Origin: Chromohalobacter canadensis | Lineage (GTDB): Bacteria; Pseudomonadota; Gammaproteobacteria; Pseudomonadales; Halomonadaceae | DNA: 64,000 nt | NCBI RefSeq assembly: GCF_034479555.1 | Contig: NZ_CP140151.1 | Coordinates: 558,001-622,000, forward strand | Direction: 5' to 3' | Shown here: positions 30,082 through 39,746 of the stretch, one piece after another | Layout: the number at the start of each line of letters is the position of its first letter | Position numbering within the stretch: position 1 is the stretch's first letter | Translations under genes and position numbers: made by a program | Notes under the pieces: model-generated | Database searches by the model: none | Told to the model about the DNA's origin: nothing | The model's input: only the letters and a program-made list of their open reading frames with translations

Positions 30082-31566
30082 TCAGATCACGAAACGATCA
30101 ACGAAACGATGTACCGGCGTGCTTTCCAGACGCGCCTGATCTGCGCACAGCGCCAGAATCTCATCGCAGTGACGTGGCGGGAAACGTGTCGCGAGGTTGG
30201 CGTGAAACTTCTCTTCCAGCAGTGGCATACCTTCCGCTCGGCGGCGGCGATGCCCGATGGGGTATTCGACGGCCACTTGATCGGTCTTACTTCCATCCTT
30301 GAAGAACACCTGAATCGCATTGGCGATGGAACGTTTATCGGCCTCGAGATACTCACGGCTGTAACGCGCGTCCTCGATCACTTCCATCTTGTCACGCAAT
30401 CGATCGATGACAGTGTTCGCCGCATGGAAGGCATCCTCGTAGTGCTCGGCAACCAAGTGTCCGAAGATCAAGGGGACGGCCGTCATGTACTGAAGGCAAT
30501 GATCGCGATCGGCAGGATTGGCCAGACGCCCTTCCTTGGAAATGATGCGAATCGCCGACTCATGGGTAGTGATCACGACCCTGTCGATGTCCTCCAGACG
30601 GTCCTTGACCTGAGGATGCAGCGTCACGGCTGCTTCGCAGGCGGTCTGGGCATGAAACTCCGCCGGAAAGCTGATCTTGAACAGCACGTTTTCCATGACA
30701 TAGGAACCGTAGTCCTGACTGATACGGAAATGGCGATCATCTTCCGGTTTGAGCTGCTGGTCCTTGTTGGTCTTCGTGAACAGCACATCATAGAAGCCCC
30801 ATTGCGGTGCACTCAGCACACCGGGGATACCCATTTCGCCACGCATGGCGATATCCGCCAGGCGCACGCCACGCGAGGTTGCATCGCCCGCCGCCCAGGA
30901 CTTACGTGACCCGGCGTTCGGTGCATGCCGATAAGTGCGCAGGCTCTGGCCGTCGACGAAGGCATGCGACAACGCGGCGAGCAGCTGTTCGCGATCCGCC
31001 CCCATCAGCTTGGCGACCACCGCAGTCGAGGCTACCTTGACCAAGGCAACGTGATCGAGCCCTACCCGATTGAACGAGTTCTCTAGCGCCAGCACACCCT
31101 GAATCTCATGGGCCATGACCATCGCCTCGAGTACATCACGCACGGTCAGCGGCGCCTCGCCTTCGGCCACGCGCTTTTGCGACAGATGATCGGCAATCGC
31201 CAGGATTCCCCCCAGGTTGTCCGAGGGATGCCCCCACTCCGCCGCCAGCCAGGTATCGTTGTAATCCAGCCAGCGAATGATGGCGCCGATATCCCAGGCC
31301 GCCTTGACCGGGTCAAGACGCAGCTGGGTGCCCGGCACCCGTGCACCGTGAGGCACAACGGTCCCCTCGACCAACGGCCCTAGATGCTTGGTGCACTCGG
31401 GAAAGCGTAGTGCCAACAAGCCGCATCCCAGTGTATCCATCAAGCAGTAGCGGGCGGTTTCCAGTGCCTCCTGACCGGTGACACGATATTCCAGCACATA
31501 ATCGGCGATCGCCTGCAGCTCGGGATCGTAGTCAGGGCGCTGGTTCTGTTCGACGTTGGCACTCAT
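30082..31566 (-). CDS. prpD: 2-methylcitrate dehydratase PrpD
   Basis: 494 residues, the full length of the MmgE/PrpD family. Conserved stretches: [52 protein letters not shown], and [20 protein letters not shown]. It dehydrates 2-methylcitrate to 2-methyl-cis-aconitate in propionyl-CoA breakdown. This is the iron-free PrpD type; no acnD/prpF pair is present. Last gene of the prp operon, 68 bases after prpC, with a 7-bp tandem repeat in that gap. AAGGAA precedes the ATG. Confidence 0.94.
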   Translation of the reverse strand: MSANVEQNQRPDYDPELQAIADYVLEYRVTGQEALETARYCLMDTLGCGLLALRFPECTKHLGPLVEGTVVPHGARVPGTQLRLDPVKAAWDIGAIIRWLDYNDTWLAAEWGHPSDNLGGILAIADHLSQKRVAEGEAPLTVRDVLEAMVMAHEIQGVLALENSFNRVGLDHVALVKVASTAVVAKLMGADREQLLAALSHAFVDGQSLRTYRHAPNAGSRKSWAAGDATSRGVRLADIAMRGEMGIPGVLSAPQWGFYDVLFTKTNKDQQLKPEDDRHFRISQDYGSYVMENVLFKISFPAEFHAQTACEAAVTLHPQVKDRLEDIDRVVITTHESAIRIISKEGRLANPADRDHCLQYMTAVPLIFGHLVAEHYEDAFHAANTVIDRLRDKMEVIEDARYSREYLEADKRSIANAIQVFFKDGSKTDQVAVEYPIGHRRRRAEGMPLLEEKFHANLATRFPPRHCDEILALCADQARLESTPVHRFVDRFVI

Positions 31567-31585
31567 GTTGATTCCTTGAAGTCAG

Positions 31586-31627
31586 GCTCGAAGCTCGAAG
31601 CTCGAAGCTCGAAGCTCGAAGCTCGAA
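31586..31627. repeat. Six tandem copies of a 7-bp unit
   Basis: GCTCGAA is repeated six times without error between the prpC stop codon and the prpD ribosome-binding site. The array occupies most of the 68-base gap. It is outside any coding frame, so copy changes would alter only spacing or local RNA structure. Confidence 0.9.
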
Positions 31628-31634
31628 GCCAGTA

Positions 31635-32762
31635 TTATTGACGCTGCCCGATCGGTAGCCACCCTTGCTTTTCAGGCCCCACATAATCCGCGCTGGGTCG
31701 GATGATGCGGTTGTTCTCGCGCTGCTCGAACACATGGGCGCACCAGCCAGTCAGCCGTGAACACACGAAGATCGGCGTGAACAGCTTGGTGGGAATGCCC
31801 ATGAAGTGGTAGGCACTGGCGTGGAAGAAGTCGGCATTGCAGAACAGCTTCTTCTCACGCCACATCACCGCCTCGACACGCTCGGAGACAGGGTAAAGCC
31901 GCGAGTCGCCCACATCGTCGGCGAGACGCTTTGACCACTGCTTGATGATGGCGTTGCGCGGGTCGGATTCGCGATAGATTGCGTGCCCGAAGCCCATGAC
32001 CTTTTCCTTGCGCTCGAGCATGCCCAGCAGCTCGCGCTCGGCCTCTTCAGGCGTTTGCCAGTCCTCGATCATCGCCATCGCCGCTTCGTTGGCTCCACCA
32101 TGCAACGGGCCGCGTAACGAGCCGATAGCGCCGGTCACACAGGAATGAATATCCGACAGCGTCGAGGCGCACACACGGGCGGTGAAGGTCGAGGCATTGA
32201 ACTCGTGCTCGGCGTAAAGAATCAACGAAACGTTCATCACCCGTGCATGTAACTCAGAAGCGGGCTTGCCGTGCAGCAAATGCAGGAAATGGCCGCCCAC
32301 CGAGTCATCGTCGGTTTCGGTATCGATGCGCACGCCGTCATGGCTGAAGCGATACCAGTAGTTAATGATCGAGGGGAACGCCGCCAGCATTCGGTCGCTT
32401 TTATCCTGCTGCTCGGCGAAGCTCTCCTCGGTCTCGAGATTGCCCAGCATCGAGGCCCCGGTACGCATCACATCCATCGGATGGGCATCGGCGGGAATCT
32501 GCTCGAGCACCGCCTTCAGCGATGCGGGAAGGCCGCGCAGCGACTTGAGCCTGGCCACGTAGGCGTCCAGCTCCTTCTGGTTGGGCAACTTGCCCTTGAA
32601 CAACAAATAGGCGACTTCCTCGAAGCGAGCGTTCTCGGCGAGGTCGTGAATGTCATAGCCACGGTATGTCAATCCGGAGCCCGACTGGCCAACAGTGCAT
32701 AACGCAGTGCTGCCGGCGCTCATGCCGCGCAAGCCGGTACTGGTGGGCGTGTTATCCGCCAT
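31635..32762 (-). CDS. prpC: 2-methylcitrate synthase PrpC
   Basis: 375 residues, citrate-synthase fold. Active-site histidines and aspartate lie in the conserved LILYAEHEFNAST, LRGPLHGGANEAAM and GFGHAIYRESDPR stretches; the last is followed by PRNAIIK as in methylcitrate synthases. The short length (no 50-residue N-terminal extension) separates it from GltA citrate synthase. It condenses propionyl-CoA with oxaloacetate. It lies 69 bases after prpB. Confidence 0.94.
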   Translation of the reverse strand: MADNTPTSTGLRGMSAGSTALCTVGQSGSGLTYRGYDIHDLAENARFEEVAYLLFKGKLPNQKELDAYVARLKSLRGLPASLKAVLEQIPADAHPMDVMRTGASMLGNLETEESFAEQQDKSDRMLAAFPSIINYWYRFSHDGVRIDTETDDDSVGGHFLHLLHGKPASELHARVMNVSLILYAEHEFNASTFTARVCASTLSDIHSCVTGAIGSLRGPLHGGANEAAMAMIEDWQTPEEAERELLGMLERKEKVMGFGHAIYRESDPRNAIIKQWSKRLADDVGDSRLYPVSERVEAVMWREKKLFCNADFFHASAYHFMGIPTKLFTPIFVCSRLTGWCAHVFEQRENNRIIRPSADYVGPEKQGWLPIGQRQ

Positions 32763-32831
32763 GGCGAGCCTCCTTGTGCCAGATCGTTATCGTTTTGCCT
32801 TACGCTGATAGCGCCAGCCACACCGATCGCT

Positions 32832-33713
32832 TCACTGGTTCTCGTCGAACAAGGCATCCAGCTTGCGCTCGAAGGCGTGGTAATCGAGAAACTCGTAAAG
32901 CTCATCGCGCGTCTGCATCTTGTCGAGGACATCGCGCTGATGCCCATTGTCGTGAATGCTGCGATACACCTCGAGTGCCGCAGCATTCATGGCACGGAAG
33001 GCCGACAGCGGATACAGCACCATGCGGCAGCCCACGTCATGCAGTTCCTGCTGGGTGAACAGCGGCGTGGCGCCGAACTCGGTGATATTGGCCAGAATCG
33101 GCGCATTGACGCCCATGCAGAATGCACGGTAGTCCTCGAGGCTATGCACGGCCTCGGCGAAGATGGCATCGGCACCGGCTTCGAGACAGGCATTGGCGCG
33201 CTCGATGGCTGCTTCCAAGCCTTCCTTCTGGAAGGCATCGGTACGCGCAATCAAATAAAAATCGTCATCCAGACGTGCATCGGCTGCCGCCTTGATGCGA
33301 TCCACCATCTCTTGCTGCGACACGATGGCCTTGTTGGGCCGGTGTCCACAGCGCTTCTGTGCGACCTGGTCTTCCAGGTGCACCGCCGCCACACCAGCGC
33401 GCTGCATTTCCTTGATGGTTCGCGCGATATTGAACGCCCCGCCCCAGCCTGTATCAATATCGACCAGCAGCGGGGTTTCCGAGGCCGCCGTAATACGCCG
33501 GGCGTCCTCGGCGACGTCGTTCATCGTGGTCATGCCTAGATCGGGCATGCCGAAGGACGCATTGGCCACGCCGCCCCCGGAGAGGTAAATCGCCGGATGC
33601 CCCACCTTCTCGGCCATGAGAGCCGTATAGGCATTGATGGTGCCGACGATCGGCAAGGGACGATGCGCGTCGAGCGCCGCACGGAAACGCGCGCCGGGAG
33701 CAGGATGACTCAT
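32832..33713 (-). CDS. prpB: 2-methylisocitrate lyase PrpB
   Basis: 293 residues. The catalytic loop reads [10 protein letters not shown] with Cys122, the KRCGH form found in methylisocitrate lyases (isocitrate lyase at 62269 in this window has KKCGH). Metal-binding acids are in DIDTGWGG and HLEDQ. It cleaves 2-methylisocitrate to pyruvate and succinate. The ATG overlaps the regulator stop codon (33710-33713), so the regulator and prpB are co-translated. Confidence 0.95.
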   Translation of the reverse strand: MSHPAPGARFRAALDAHRPLPIVGTINAYTALMAEKVGHPAIYLSGGGVANASFGMPDLGMTTMNDVAEDARRITAASETPLLVDIDTGWGGAFNIARTIKEMQRAGVAAVHLEDQVAQKRCGHRPNKAIVSQQEMVDRIKAAADARLDDDFYLIARTDAFQKEGLEAAIERANACLEAGADAIFAEAVHSLEDYRAFCMGVNAPILANITEFGATPLFTQQELHDVGCRMVLYPLSAFRAMNAAALEVYRSIHDNGHQRDVLDKMQTRDELYEFLDYHAFERKLDALFDENQ

Positions 33714-34486
33714 GACGTCGTATTCTCCTCGAAATTGACATGGGCAGCCTGCTCCTCGAGTGTCTCGGCATAATGCTTGGCGACATTTTCGCGAGACGCG
33801 CTGACGTGGCGACGCATCAAGAGTTCGGCCAGTTCCTCGTCGCCCGCCTCGATGGCGTCGACGATACGGTGGTGCTCGACGAAGGCACGCTGCGGACGGG
33901 CGCCGCTGGCACTGAATTGCGTGCGGTAAAGGCGCACCAGGTAATAAAGGTCGTCACAGAGCATGGTCATCAGCATGCGATTGTGGCTGCCCTGCACGAT
34001 GCAGTAATGGAAATCCAGATCACCCTCTCGCTGGAAATAGGCCTCGTCGCGCTGCAGGTTCTCCTGACGTTCGTGAACTGCCAGCACCTCGCGCAGTCCA
34101 GCGATTTCCGACGCCGTCATGTGCCGCGCCGCCAGGCGTGCCGCCATGCTCTCCAGAGCCTCGCGCAGATCGAACAACTCAAGCAGTTCACGCATGGAGA
34201 GCTTGACCACGCGTGCGCCGACATGCGGGATGCGCTCGATCAAGCGATGGGCTTCCAGGCGGCGCATCGCTTCGCGCAACGGGCCGCGCGAGATGCCATA
34301 CGTCTTGGCCAGGCCTGGCTCGGTGATCTTGGCACCGGGTGCCAGTTCACCCCGCACGATGGCGCTTTGAAGTTGATGAAAGACGCGCTCGGCGAGTGTG
34401 CGCACTTCGGGAGCGTCGTCATGCCCAGTCGCCGACTGCCAAGCGTCATGAGAATCGGTGTTATGCGAAAAAGGAGGAAGCGTCAT
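33710..34486 (-). CDS. GntR/FadR-family regulator of the prp operon
   Basis: 258 residues. N-terminal winged helix ([40 protein letters not shown]) and C-terminal FCD ligand domain ([48 protein letters not shown]). First gene of the operon. Two identical palindromes flank its promoter, one ending four bases before the start codon, so it is very likely autoregulatory and a repressor relieved by a pathway intermediate. There is no Shine-Dalgarno sequence before the only in-frame ATG; the start is odd and may work from a very short or leaderless transcript. Confidence 0.88.
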   Translation of the reverse strand: MTLPPFSHNTDSHDAWQSATGHDDAPEVRTLAERVFHQLQSAIVRGELAPGAKITEPGLAKTYGISRGPLREAMRRLEAHRLIERIPHVGARVVKLSMRELLELFDLREALESMAARLAARHMTASEIAGLREVLAVHERQENLQRDEAYFQREGDLDFHYCIVQGSHNRMLMTMLCDDLYYLVRLYRTQFSASGARPQRAFVEHHRIVDAIEAGDEELAELLMRRHVSASRENVAKHYAETLEEQAAHVNFEENTTS

Positions 34487-34489
34487 GTA

Positions 34490-34501
34490 ATTGTCGACAA
34501 T
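34490..34501. promoter_or_regulatory. prp operator, copy 1 (at the start codon)
   Basis: Perfect palindrome ATTGTCGACAAT, separated from the regulator ATG by three bases and just downstream of the predicted -10. I recall this sequence as the operator type of GntR propionate regulators; the identical second copy supports it. Confidence 0.85.
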
Positions 34502-34515
34502 AAAGAATAAGTATT

Positions 34516-34544
34516 ACTTTAGTAACCTACCCCAAAAGGGTCAA
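34516..34544 (-). promoter_or_regulatory. prp operon promoter
   Basis: Minus strand TTGACC (34539-34544), 17-base spacer, TAAAGT (34516-34521). The predicted start of transcription is near 34508, giving a leader of only about 20 bases that contains operator 1. Confidence 0.6.
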
Positions 34545-34605
34545 CCGCCTGAAGCCCGGCGCTTCTACATCTTTCGCCGCATAGGCAGCGTACACCGGCA
34601 GCCAT

Positions 34606-34617
34606 ATTGTCGACAAT
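34606..34617. promoter_or_regulatory. prp operator, copy 2 (upstream)
   Basis: Second exact ATTGTCGACAAT, 116 bp (about eleven helical turns) from copy 1, touching the stop codon of the upstream hydrolase gene. The spacing would allow a repression loop across the promoter. Confidence 0.8.
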
Positions 34618-35489
34618 CAATCGCCATCATTGTAAAGCGAAGACGCTTCTTGCAACAGGGAGGCGAGTCGCCGGGGTTTTTGAAACGGCAGGGAATGGTC
34701 AGTGCCCGGCAGTTCGATGTAACGCCAGTCGGACCGTCGCTGCGCCAATGTTGAGTGGTAGGCCTGCATAGCAGCGAGGCTTTTGCCGCCTACGATACTC
34801 GTCACGTTACGCTGCGCTTCAAGCAAGGCGTCGCGGTCGAGATGCCGAACGGCATCGGTCACGCAATCCAGCGCATTGGCGAATCCCAGAGGGCGGTGCG
34901 CGAGGCGGCGTATCATCATGCGCTCGGCCCGTGGGTTGCGCGATCGATTGGGTGCAATCAAATCCAGAAAGGCGACGATACCCGCTTCCGGCGTCGGCGC
35001 CTCGCGCATGGCACGCGCCGCTTCGGCATAGCCATCGCGCACACGCACCATCGTCGCGCGATCCTCGCGTTCCAGAAGTGCCGGTTCGAGCAGCATAGTG
35101 CGCCCGATACGGGCTCCCAAACGCTGCTTGAGCCGCATCGCCACCAGGCCGCCAAATGAATAGCCCATGACATCGCATCGATCGATATCCTGGGCGTCGA
35201 GCAAGGCTTCGACATCGTCGACGACTTCATCCAGCGAGAACGGCCGCTCATGACCATCCGCCGCACGCGTCTCCCCCATGCCCCGCAAGTCGGGCATCAG
35301 GAACGTCCGCCAGGCATCGAGATACGTCACCATCGGCCCCCAAGTCAGCTCGGCCGCCACTCCGGCACCGTGCAGCATGACGACCGTCCCCGTGCCTGCG
35401 CGACGCTCGAGGCGACGCCAATGGCATTGCTGATCCGGGCGCGCCAGTGTGCCTTGTCGCATCTCGCCCTCGTCCGGCGAACTTGTCAT
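34617..35489 (-). CDS. Alpha/beta hydrolase
   Basis: 290 residues. Oxyanion region VMLHGAGVAAELTW, nucleophile elbow GYSFGG (Ser in DVMGYSFGGLVAM), general-base aspartate probably in the 200s, and C-terminal histidine in GTDHSLPF. The start at 35489 is preferred because AGAGG lies nine bases upstream; an ATG three codons earlier would sit directly on that site. The last part (SLPFQKPRRLASLLQE) is typical of lid-containing hydrolases. Substrate unknown. It is upstream of the prp operon on the same strand, but a promoter and operators lie between. Confidence 0.85.
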   Translation of the reverse strand: MTSSPDEGEMRQGTLARPDQQCHWRRLERRAGTGTVVMLHGAGVAAELTWGPMVTYLDAWRTFLMPDLRGMGETRAADGHERPFSLDEVVDDVEALLDAQDIDRCDVMGYSFGGLVAMRLKQRLGARIGRTMLLEPALLEREDRATMVRVRDGYAEAARAMREAPTPEAGIVAFLDLIAPNRSRNPRAERMMIRRLAHRPLGFANALDCVTDAVRHLDRDALLEAQRNVTSIVGGKSLAAMQAYHSTLAQRRSDWRYIELPGTDHSLPFQKPRRLASLLQEASSLYNDGD

Positions 35490-35663
35490 ATTCGTCATCC
35501 TCTGTGTACCGCACCCCAGGGGCGTTGAATGGCCGCCATTATCCGCCCACCCTCGCGGGCGGACAAATCGATAAACTTGACTCGAAATCCGTTTCTCACG
35601 AGACGACCGGCCAAGCCCGACAGGCTGCTAGAATAGGCCGCCCGCGACAGGAAGCCTGGACCG

Positions 35664-37046
35664 ATGCCGACACTCGAATTGACGCCCCTGCCCTATCATG
35701 GCGATCCGCTGGCACGCTTCGAGCGCCTGCGCCAACGCCCCGGCGCCGTGCTGCTGGACAGCGGCTTCCCGACGGCTCCCGGTGGGCGTTACGACATCCT
35801 TGCTAGCGACCCCATCGCATGGCTGGAGGTGAACCGAGACGGCCAGGTCACTAGTGACGTCGCGGATATTCCCGGCGATCCGCTTGCCGCTCAGCGTGCC
35901 TTGCTCGAGCGCCTTCCTACCCCCGACGTAACGAGCGAGCTGCCGTTTCTGGGCGGCTTGATCGGCTATTGGAGCTACGATTTCGGGCGACACCTGGAGG
36001 CTGTTTCAGGCCATGCCTGCGAGGCGGTCACGCTGCCCCATAGCCGTGTCGGACTCTACGATTGGGCCCTCATCCACGATCATTACGCCCGCCAAGCCTG
36101 GCTCGTGGCCACGCCGGCACGCCGCGCCCAGGTGCTGGCATGGCTACAAGCCGCACCATCGCCGACCTCGACGTTTCAGCTGCTTTCCCCCTTTCGAGGC
36201 GAACTCGACCGCGACACCTACGGCGAGCGCTTCCGTACCGTGCAGCATTACATCCGCAGCGGCGATTGTTACCAGATCAATCTGGCCCAGCGTTTCAGCG
36301 CTCACTACCAGGGCGACTTATGGCACGCCTATCGGCGGCTGCGCCAAGCCACGCCGACGCCTTATGGCGCCTATCTCGCCTGGGGCGACAAGGGCATTCT
36401 ATCGTTGTCGCCGGAACGCTTCCTCGAAGTCGTCGAAGGACGCGTGGAAACACGCCCCATCAAAGGCACCCGGCCGCGCGGCAACACCTCTATTCAGGAC
36501 CGACGCTACGCCCGCGAGCTGCGCGACAGCCTCAAGGATACCGCCGAAAACGTGATGATCGTCGACTTGCTACGCAATGATCTGGGGCGCGTCTGTCAGC
36601 CGGGAAGCGTCCGCGTTCCCCAATTGTGCGGCCTGGAGAGCTACGCCAACGTCCATCACTTGGTCAGCGTGGTAACCGGTGAACTCGATGAGACACGGCA
36701 TGCGCTGGACCTGCTGGGAGCAGCATTTCCCGGCGGCTCGATCACCGGCGCACCCAAGGTCCGCGCCATGCAACTCATCGACAACCTCGAACCCAGCCGC
36801 CGCAGCGTGTATTGCGGGAGCATCGGCTACGTCGATACGCGCGGGCGAATGGATACCTCCATCGCTATCCGCACCGCCGTGGCGGATGCCGGTCAACTCC
36901 ACCTATGGGGCGGCGGCGGCCTGGTCGCCGACTCCGACGAGGAGGCCGAGTACCAGGAGACACTCGCCAAGATCTCGCGCCTGATGGAGGCGCTCGGCGC
37001 CGATGGGGCCCATGAGCGCGACGAATCGCGTATCCTGAGCGAATGA
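35664..37046 (+). CDS. pabB: Aminodeoxychorismate synthase component I PabB
   Basis: 460 residues, chorismate-binding fold. Characteristic PIKGTRPRG (lysine of the PIKGT motif that marks PabB rather than TrpE PIAGT), DLLRNDLGRVC, GGSITGAPKVRAM and IRTAVADAGQLHLWGGGGLVADSDEEAEY. It adds ammonia to chorismate for folate synthesis, with PabA supplying glutamine amidotransferase activity elsewhere. The stop codon overlaps the start of the permease gene (ATGA), an unusual operon partner. Confidence 0.93.
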   Translation: MPTLELTPLPYHGDPLARFERLRQRPGAVLLDSGFPTAPGGRYDILASDPIAWLEVNRDGQVTSDVADIPGDPLAAQRALLERLPTPDVTSELPFLGGLIGYWSYDFGRHLEAVSGHACEAVTLPHSRVGLYDWALIHDHYARQAWLVATPARRAQVLAWLQAAPSPTSTFQLLSPFRGELDRDTYGERFRTVQHYIRSGDCYQINLAQRFSAHYQGDLWHAYRRLRQATPTPYGAYLAWGDKGILSLSPERFLEVVEGRVETRPIKGTRPRGNTSIQDRRYARELRDSLKDTAENVMIVDLLRNDLGRVCQPGSVRVPQLCGLESYANVHHLVSVVTGELDETRHALDLLGAAFPGGSITGAPKVRAMQLIDNLEPSRRSVYCGSIGYVDTRGRMDTSIAIRTAVADAGQLHLWGGGGLVADSDEEAEYQETLAKISRLMEALGADGAHERDESRILSE

Positions 37047-38113
37047 CAACCGCAATGCCTGAGTCCTCTGCTATCGACAGCGTCACCCGGTATCACATGC
37101 GACGGCGGCGCCAGCGGCATCTCATCGTCGGCGTCGCCGTGCTGACGCTCGCCATGGTTATCGTCGATATCGCCACCGGCCCGGGCCACTACTCGTTGCG
37201 CGATGTGCTCATGACCCTCGTCGCGCCGAGTGGCGCCTCGGACGCGCTGCGCGTCATCGTGTGGGACATTCGTCTGCCGGTGGCCTTGATGGCAATCGTC
37301 GTCGGTGTGAGCCTGGCGCTCGCCGGCGCCGAGATGCAGACCATCCTCAACAATCCCCTGGCCGACCCGTTCACGCTGGGCATTTCCTCGGCGGCAAGTG
37401 TCGGCGCTGCGCTCGCCATCACCCTCGGCGTCGGCATCGTGCCTTTCGCCGATACGTTACTGGTCACCGGCAACGCGTTCTTGCTGGCCCTGGCCGCGTC
37501 GCTGGTCATCTGGGGTGTCAGTCGCCTGCGCGGTGTCAGCGTGCAGACCTTGGTGTTGATGGGCATCGCCATCATGTTTTTCTTCAACGCCATGCTCGGG
37601 TTGATGCAGTACGTCGCCTCCGCCGAGGCCTTGCAGCAACTGGTGTTCTGGTCGCTGGGCAGTCTCGGCAAGGCCAGTTGGGGGAAAGTCGGCCTGGCGA
37701 CACTAGCGCTTTGCGTGACGCTGCCGGTATTCCTCCATGCCGGCTGGCGACTCACCGCGCTGCGTCTGGGTGATCTTCACGCCCAGGCCATGGGCATCGA
37801 TGTCGCGCGCTTGCGGCTGCGTATTCTGCTGTGTTGCTCGCTGCTGGCCGCCACCGCCGTGGCCTTCGTGGGGACGATCGGTTTTGTCGGCCTGGTGGGC
37901 CCGCATATCGCGCGCTTGCTGGTAGGCGAGGACCAGCGCGTCTTTCTGCCCATGTCCGCACTCAGCGGGGCGCTGATCATGTCCGTCACCTCGATCCTCT
38001 CAAAAACCCTGGTGCCCGGCATTCTGATTCCGATCGGCCTGCTCACCGCACTCATCGGGCTGCCGTTTTTCGTCTCGTTGATCCTGCGCAGCCGCAAGGA
38101 GATGTGGGGATGA
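37043..38113 (+). CDS. FecCD/BtuC-family ABC permease
   Basis: 356 residues with about nine to ten membrane segments. Typical BtuC/FecCD positions: LAGAEMQTILNNPLADPFTLGISSAAS, the ATPase-contact loop around GLGLxAQAMGID-like LGDLHAQAMGIDVARLR, and FVGTIGFVGLVGPHIARLLVGEDQR. Members import iron-siderophores, heme or corrinoids. ATG overlaps the pabB stop; the ATPase start overlaps its own stop. No periplasmic binding protein or TonB-dependent receptor gene is nearby, so the ligand is open. Confidence 0.92.
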   Translation: MTTAMPESSAIDSVTRYHMRRRRQRHLIVGVAVLTLAMVIVDIATGPGHYSLRDVLMTLVAPSGASDALRVIVWDIRLPVALMAIVVGVSLALAGAEMQTILNNPLADPFTLGISSAASVGAALAITLGVGIVPFADTLLVTGNAFLLALAASLVIWGVSRLRGVSVQTLVLMGIAIMFFFNAMLGLMQYVASAEALQQLVFWSLGSLGKASWGKVGLATLALCVTLPVFLHAGWRLTALRLGDLHAQAMGIDVARLRLRILLCCSLLAATAVAFVGTIGFVGLVGPHIARLLVGEDQRVFLPMSALSGALIMSVTSILSKTLVPGILIPIGLLTALIGLPFFVSLILRSRKEMWG

Positions 38114-38892
38114 CGCTAACGCTCAAGCATCTCGATTGCCGATTGGGTGGCACGCCCGTCCTCGAGAGCATCGCCGATCTCGAGGCACGCCCCGGCGAGA
38201 TCACCGCTCTGGTCGGCCCTAACGGCGCGGGAAAATCGACACTGCTCAAGGCCATCGCCGGCCTCGAACGTGCCGACGGCTCGCTCATGTTGCATGACCA
38301 GGAATTGATGACGCTATCGCTCGAACGACGTTCCCGATATCTTTATTACTTACCTCAAGAGCTCGGCTCACGTGCCGTGCTCAGTGTGTTCGAAGCCGTC
38401 TTGCTGGCGCGCCGTACTTGCATTCACGAACCGCATGAACGCGCACTGCTCAAGGTGCAGGCGACGCTTCAGGCGCTGGAGTTGGAGCCACTGGCCGAGC
38501 GCGAACTGAACCAGCTCTCGGGTGGGCAACGACAACGCGTCGCCATTGCCCAAGCCGTGACGCGCGAACCTTCGCTGCTACTGCTCGACGAACCGACCAG
38601 CGCGTTGGATCTTCATCATCAATTGCAGGTGCTCGACTGGCTGACCCGCCTCGCTGCACAGCGCCATATCATCATCGTCATCGCCATTCATGACCTGAGC
38701 CTGGCAGCGCGTTTCGCCCAGCATGTATGGATGCTCAAGGCAGGCCGTGTCGCCGCCAGCGGCACTCCCGGCGACGTCCTGACCCATGCGCGTCTGCGCG
38801 ATGTCTATGCCATCGAGGCACACATCGAATGGCCGGACGACGAGCCGCCCCGTATTACGCCCCTCACAGCGATTCACTCGCTGGGGCGATGA
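38110..38892 (+). CDS. FecE/BtuD-type ABC transporter ATP-binding protein
   Basis: 260 residues. Walker A GPNGAGKST, signature LSGGQRQRVAIAQAV, Walker B LLLLDEPTSALD, switch His in VIAIHDLSLAARF. The ATGA overlap with the permease gene couples them. The closest classes are FecE, FhuC and BtuD. The C-terminus (IEAHIEWPDDEPPRITPL) is the short extension seen in this branch. Together with the permease it lacks a local binding protein. Confidence 0.92.
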   Translation: MTLTLKHLDCRLGGTPVLESIADLEARPGEITALVGPNGAGKSTLLKAIAGLERADGSLMLHDQELMTLSLERRSRYLYYLPQELGSRAVLSVFEAVLLARRTCIHEPHERALLKVQATLQALELEPLAERELNQLSGGQRQRVAIAQAVTREPSLLLLDEPTSALDLHHQLQVLDWLTRLAAQRHIIIVIAIHDLSLAARFAQHVWMLKAGRVAASGTPGDVLTHARLRDVYAIEAHIEWPDDEPPRITPLTAIHSLGR

Positions 38893-39058
38893 CTGCCAAC
38901 GTTCATGCAGTTAGGTTCTAACAGGACAATCACTGCCTTCGTTAAAGGCATATAAGCTTCGAACCAATCGATATTGGGGGATCGTTTCGGCGGTTTGCTA
39001 GGGTATGGCCATTCGTTGAAGTCGACAGACTTCACGCCACCTTCCACAGGAGCTCATC

Positions 39059-39679
39059 ATGTCGCTCGATATCGATGCCATCAATCGCGAGCTTGGTCAC
39101 GACCCGGAGGCCCTGGTTCGCTGGGCGCTCTCGCTCGATGGCAAGGCGATCTGCACTACCAACTTTCGGCCTTTCGAGGCAGTGATCCTGCATATGATCA
39201 CGCAGGTCCAGCCGGACATTCCCGTGATCTGGATGGATTCCGGCTACAACACCGAGGCCACTTATCGCTTCGCCGAAGAGATCAGCCAACAGCTGGACCT
39301 CAACTTGACGATTTATCATCCCCGCCGTTCACGCGCGCATCGCGATGCCGTCGAGGGCGAGTTTCCGACCATCGACGATCCGCGTCACGCGGCGTTCACG
39401 GAGGAAGTCAAGCTCGAGCCGTTCCAGCGGGCGCTGCGCGAGGCCGCGCCGCGTGTCTGGCTCACCGCACTGCGCGCCGAGGACACCGCCGAACGTGCCC
39501 AGATGCAGCCGGTATCGATCAATCAGGATGGCTTGATCAAGGTCGCGCCCGTGCTGCACTGGACCGCCAAGGACATGTATCAGTACCTGCAGAAGCATGA
39601 CCTGCCCAACAACTTCGATTACTTCGACCCGACCAAGGTGGAAGACAAGCGTGAATGCGGGCTGCACCTTCAGCACTAA
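39059..39679 (+). CDS. cysH: Phosphoadenosine phosphosulfate reductase family CysH
   Basis: 206 residues. Conserved KAICTTNFRPFEAVILHMI (PP-loop region in altered form), IWMDSGYNTEATYRFAE, and catalytic tail KRECGLHLQH. It lacks the CC...CxxC cysteines that bind the [4Fe-4S] cluster in APS reductases such as that of Pseudomonas, pointing to a thioredoxin-dependent PAPS reductase. TTNF in place of the usual SSSFG-type loop is notable. GGAGCT precedes the start. Divergent from nothing and convergent with cysB; trxA lies 1.4 kb on. Confidence 0.88.
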   Translation: MSLDIDAINRELGHDPEALVRWALSLDGKAICTTNFRPFEAVILHMITQVQPDIPVIWMDSGYNTEATYRFAEEISQQLDLNLTIYHPRRSRAHRDAVEGEFPTIDDPRHAAFTEEVKLEPFQRALREAAPRVWLTALRAEDTAERAQMQPVSINQDGLIKVAPVLHWTAKDMYQYLQKHDLPNNFDYFDPTKVEDKRECGLHLQH

Positions 39680-39746
39680 ACTAAGCAGCACGAGGCAGCA
39701 CTAGGCGCTGAGCCTAACCATCGAATAGATGACACGAATGCGCGCC

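Noticed and set aside
31532-31735. Small minus-strand frame through the 7-bp array (FELRASS repeats)
   Set aside because: Overlaps prpC and prpD starts; repeats translate by chance because the 21-base triple unit keeps the frame.
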